Source of the DNA: Nymphaea colorata
Lineage: Eukaryota > Streptophyta > Magnoliopsida > Nymphaeales > Nymphaeaceae
Length of the DNA stretch: 64,000 nucleotides
NCBI RefSeq assembly: GCF_008831285.2
Contig: NC_045144.1
Coordinates: 19,793,716 to 19,857,715 of the forward strand
Direction: 5' to 3'
The notes beneath the pieces are model-generated. The model had not been told where the DNA came from. It made no database searches and was given only the letters and a program-made list of their open reading frames with translations. Shown piece after piece: positions 60,261 through 64,000 of the stretch. Both the position numbers and the translations under genes were made by a program. Positions within the stretch are counted from its first letter, which is position 1. The number at the start of each line of letters is the position of its first letter.

Positions 60261-60334
<74 letters not shown>
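60261..60334. repeat. (TA)n microsatellite
   Basis: About 37 uninterrupted TA units, the longest TA tract in the window. Confidence 0.95.
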
Positions 60335-60338
<4 letters not shown>

Positions 60339-60749
60339 ATTGAATGGCGACTCTAATCTTACACGTACAGCTAAGAACAGCAAATTATAAGATAGGAGAT
60401 AGGCTCCCCACCATTTATTCACGCAAAAAGATATATACAGGCAAAAAATGATGTACAGGACGCAAGGCATCAAACCATCCTGCTACCAGTCGCCCTTACA
60501 TGTCATTGAAACCCATTACAGTGGCCAAAACAAAATAAGAACACTAAACCAAAAAAAAAAATGAAAGGTTTCTTATCTTAAAAAAAAGAAAAAGAACAAA
60601 ATTGCACATCACAAATAAACTAAGATCCCGGCGTGCAATTTCTGGAAATTCATACATTTTCAAAGAATCAAAGGCACATAACTATGTACATCTGACCTTT
60701 CTATATGTTGGATAACGGAAGGATGAATATGAACTCCATCTAGGTTGGC

Positions 60750-63700
60750 TCAACCAGCATGAAACTTGGGTCCACCATCCACGAAAACTAAGTTACCTGC
60801 CATCCAAATGAACACCAAGATCAAAACATATTACTTAATTATCTTCAAATTCCCTATATTGTCAATTACTTTGATAAATTACTTTGAATCTTATATTATT
60901 ACTTTTCCTAGGTTGGTTCTTGTCTGGATCAAGTCCGATCCATTAACACCCCTAATCCAAACAACAGATTTGTAAACTGGTTGCTCACCTAGTGTGGGCA
61001 TGAGCAGTGCCAGGGCTCCGATTCCGGCGAGTTTGAGTGGGAGTCCGGTCCTGATCATGTCCTTGATCTCTATGTGTCCCGTCGTGAACCCGATGATGTT
61101 CGAGGGCGTGCCGGTCGGAAGCAGGAACGCGAACTGCGCGCCGATCCCTCCGGGGACCATGAGAAGCAGGGGATGCACGTTCAATGTGCTTGCGAGCTGA
61201 ATCAGCAGCGGCAGCACCAGCGTCGCCGTTGCGTTGTTGGAGGCAAATTCCGTCATGGTGCTGGTGATGAGGCAGACCGCCGGCGCGACGCCGACGTAGG
61301 GCACCTTCTGCAGGAACGTGAGGCTCCGGGACAGCAGGTCCGCCAGGCCGCTGAGCCGAACGCCGTCGGCAATCGCGAAGCCGGCGCCGAGGAGCAAGAT
61401 GATGCTCCACTGCAGCTTCTTGCATTTGTTCCAGTCCATTAGTGCCTCCCCTTTTTGCTTCTTGTTGGGGATTATGAATAGAAGAGTCGCCATGAGTATC
61501 TGTTCCACAAGAAGAAAAAGAATTAAGAAACTGGTCTCTGTTGATTTGTAAAGTGAGTTCTTTGGGACATACACTGACGGTTCCGTCGCCAACACGCCCC
61601 TGAAACAGGACCTCCCACCCTGGGATGTCATTCGTGATGCTTCTTGTCATCCACAGTGCTACCAATCCCTGCAGCCACAATAATCACTCTGAGTTTTATT
61701 TCTTCATTAGAAGCGCAAGCGTTCCTATTTAGATCAACTAAACATGCAGAAGAAGTGGATTTAGTTCCAATTTATTACAGATGAAAATAATAAATAAATA
61801 TATGAATCTGAAACTGATCAGCCAGTACTTCCACTAATTTCTTCTTAAGAAAAAAAATTGCGAAAATTGAGTCTGTTTGATAAATAGTTATTGACTATGA
61901 AATTGATATAAATAAAGCAAAGAGAGAGTAAAGCAGCGTACCCCAAAGACTAGGAAGATCATCTTTTCCTCAAACGTTGTTGGCCCTGTTATGAAGCAAA
62001 AGATATAAATAAATGTTTTCAACCAGAGAGAGAGAGATATATATATCTGGGAACCTTAAATTCAAAATGGACCTTAGATTCTCGAAGTTTAGATTTCTAA
62101 TGACGATCCAAAATCCCATGTTTGCAAGATCGAATGATTAGATCATGGATGTTTATAAACCTTGCATCCTGAAGTTTTTTTAATCTCAAATCAGACTTGA
62201 AATCTAAGATTTGGATCCAAAAAACACTTATTATACGTGTATTGTAAGCATTTTTCATGTTTTCTCGTATTTTTATGGTTTTCATTTTTCATAAGTTTTA
62301 GGATTTATTAAATATTTTAAATTTTTTAAAAAATTACCAAGATATTTTCGAGATATACAACTTTATCGTATGTATTATACCTGAAAAATTCCTTACCATA
62401 CAATATCTTACATGTTTTTTGTGACGATGATTTATACAAGCCCAAAATCAAAATTTTCTTTAAACTAGTAACAGCAAACGAACTTTTTCACCTGCCCAAC
62501 GAAGACACGAAAATGACATTGAAGATGTTATATTCAATCTGAGTCAGGAAATTGATTCCGGTGAGATAGGAACCACAGGCGTGCACTCCTCTACTATGAT
62601 CCTCACAATCCGGGAAAGCGACTCTTTTTATATATCAATGATATTGATTATGCACTCAAAAGGAAGGAGCCGTATGCTCCAAATTCATTTGACTTGAGGA
62701 AATGTGAGACGGATTCAATTTGTAGACAAGTACTACTTTTTTTGGTAGATATTCCATCACCAGATTTCTGTGATATTGATTATTACCCAATCCCCTGTTC
62801 CTGGCTTTCTGAGCACAGGATGAGATTTCTAAGGCTCGCAAACAATAAACAGAAGAAGGAAAGGATCGGCTGCTCTGTAATTGCATAATTTCTCCGCAAT
62901 TATGCTCTGAAAATCTATTTTGATTTTTTAAAATTTTCAACTATTTAGTGTGATTTTCATGGTTTAAAACCTGGGTAGCTTTCACTGATCAAGCTTTCTG
63001 GATCCATCTGAGCGTCAAAGTTCAGTGGTTGAAATTTCGATGAACTCTTTTGCTTAATAAAAGTCCCATTTTGCATTCAAATAATCCGATTCCAGCGTGC
63101 ATTTGAAGCTCATAAACCGTTTGAATTGCATGTTAAGAGATTTGAACGAGAATCTTAAAAATTCTGATTTAGGAGATGCAACTAAGAAAAGATCCAAAAA
63201 TTTCAAGTCTAAGTTTTTGTTTGAAATCCGTCGGGAGAAGAAGAACTTCCGGCCTGTTCTGATTAGTTGCAGAAATGGGTTGTGAGTTTCTGACTAGAGA
63301 TGGTAGGCACTCACCTAGGATCTCGAGCTCCCTCTTGATGTTCTCTCTGTCCAAGTAAGCTGCGAGCCTGGTTGCAGACGAGCTCGGGCAGTAGAAGAAG
63401 CAGAGGAGTCCCCAAAGAGACAGGAAGATGAGAACGGCGAGCGGCAGGGCAAACGCCGACCAGTTGGCGTATCCGATGCGTTTCCGTTGAGGGAAGTAGC
63501 TCTCCCACATCCCCACTAGGATGAGGTTCACCCCCGTCCCCGTCATGGTGCTGATCCCTCCGATGGTGGCCGAGTATATGACCCCCAGCACCACCGCCTT
63601 GTAGAACCCAGAGATCGCCGGATCCCCGCCGCTGCTGCTCGGGAGCCGCTGAAGCACGCCGGTGGCCACCGGCATCATCATAACCGTCGCGGCCATGTTG

Positions 63701-64000
63701 CTCATCCACATGCTGAGGAAGGCAGTGGTGGAGCAGATGCCGAGCAGAAGGAGCCTGGGTTTGAGCGGCTCGCCGCAGAAGGCGGCGGTGATCTGCAGCG
63801 CGAGTCGGCGGTGCACGCCGTAGTGCTCGACGGCGAGCGCGAGGATGAGGCTGCCGAGGACGAGCGAGATGACGTCGTTCATGTACGAGCGGGCGACGTG
63901 CTCGGCGTCCATGACGCCGAGAATGGGGAAGAGGAAGAGTGGGGAGAGGGAGGTGACGGGGACGGGCACGGCCTCGGTTATCCACCAAAAAAAGATCCAC
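60750..64000 (-). CDS. TDT: Tonoplast dicarboxylate (malate) transporter, 3' five exons
   Basis: Exons in window, in transcript order: 64000-63315 (enters from the right edge in frame), 61985-61942, 61668-61573, 61499-60989 and 60796-60750. All junctions are GT-AG and phases agree throughout, ending [11 protein letters not shown]. The protein is a multi-span DASS/SLC13-family carrier. It has [14 protein letters not shown] at the start, the first SNT-like motif in [15 protein letters not shown], and [16 protein letters not shown]. Further on are the cytosolic [18 protein letters not shown], the second motif [15 protein letters not shown], and [12 protein letters not shown]. This wording fits the plant tonoplast dicarboxylate transporter, which moves malate and fumarate into the vacuole and helps control cell pH. 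The first part of the gene lies outside. The 1.3-kb intron 61986-63314 contains repeat copy B. The last intron (60797-60988) contains the end of a small transposon (ATTAACACCCCTAA). Confidence 0.93.
62500..62850. repeat. Dispersed non-coding repeat, copy B, inside a TDT intron
   Basis: Same ordered phrases as 59284-59590: GACATTGAAGATGTTATATT, ACCACAGGCGTGCACTCCTC, TTTCTGTGATATTGATTATTACCCAATCCCCTGTTCC and CACAGGATGAGATTTCTAA. Diverged by roughly 15% by eye. Confidence 0.75.

Larger units (their letters stand above)
58870..60749. other. Intergenic region between the membrane-protein gene and TDT
   Basis: 58870-59150 is the GC-rich 5' flank of the minus-strand gene. 59284-59590 is a duplicated non-coding segment (see 62500-62850). 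59700-59930 is AT-rich with TTCAAATTTGAATTTGAATCCGAA phrases typical of the TAGGGATG-type elements. A long TA tract covers 60261-60334. The 3' UTR of TDT should lie just below 60750. Confidence 0.5.

Noticed and set aside
60985-61680. 231-residue minus-strand frame overlapping the TDT exons
   Set aside because: It is an out-of-frame shadow, rich in Arg/His/Ala; the TDT frame has recognisable transporter motifs.

Overview
This is a stretch of plant nuclear DNA, almost certainly from a flowering plant. The evidence is split genes with GT-AG introns, an AT-rich intergenic background full of (TA)n microsatellites and small non-autonomous DNA transposons, and plant-typical gene families (REF/SRPP, RABA-type Rab GTPase, phytocystatin, pollen-type exopolygalacturonase, tonoplast dicarboxylate transporter). 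The species cannot be fixed from the sequence alone. No rRNA, tRNA, CRISPR or organelle-derived segment was recognised.

Layout. 0.2-0.7 kb: 5' part of a REF/SRPP stress-related protein gene (minus). 4.3-5.8 kb: a complete two-exon RABA5-type GTPase (minus). 10.3-14.2 kb: two tandem intronless secreted cystatin-like genes (minus) with altered inhibitory loops. 18.5-22.0 kb: a complete five-exon exopolygalacturonase (plus). 25-57 kb: a dispersed family of small secreted cysteine-rich peptide genes, all on the plus strand. It has three intact members (25.1, 47.2, 56.9 kb), one broken by a transposon and a frameshift (27.3 kb), and a non-coding remnant (31 kb). 54.2-55.8 kb: a nearly perfect ~0.6-kb-per-arm inverted duplication of a DUF4408/DUF761-like gene, whose loop holds a copied 3' fragment of the neighbouring small membrane-protein gene (58.5-58.9 kb, minus). 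60.7-64.0 kb: the 3' five exons of a tonoplast dicarboxylate transporter (minus), running off the right edge.

The gene-poor stretches hold small transposons. Two have perfect 8-bp target duplications (15.6-16.1 kb and 52.3-52.5 kb), as expected for hAT elements. There are also foldback elements, a ~330-bp imperfect hairpin (37.3-37.6 kb) and many microsatellites.

The strongest candidate for something undescribed is the cysteine-rich peptide family. Its members share a signal peptide, one phase-1 intron, a divergent spacer, a fixed six-cysteine pattern (C-x2-C-x6-CCG-x2-CCS) and a conserved tail ending in Pro-His-Asn at the stop codon. The order RABA5, cystatin, TDT may be ancient microsynteny with Arabidopsis chromosome 5.
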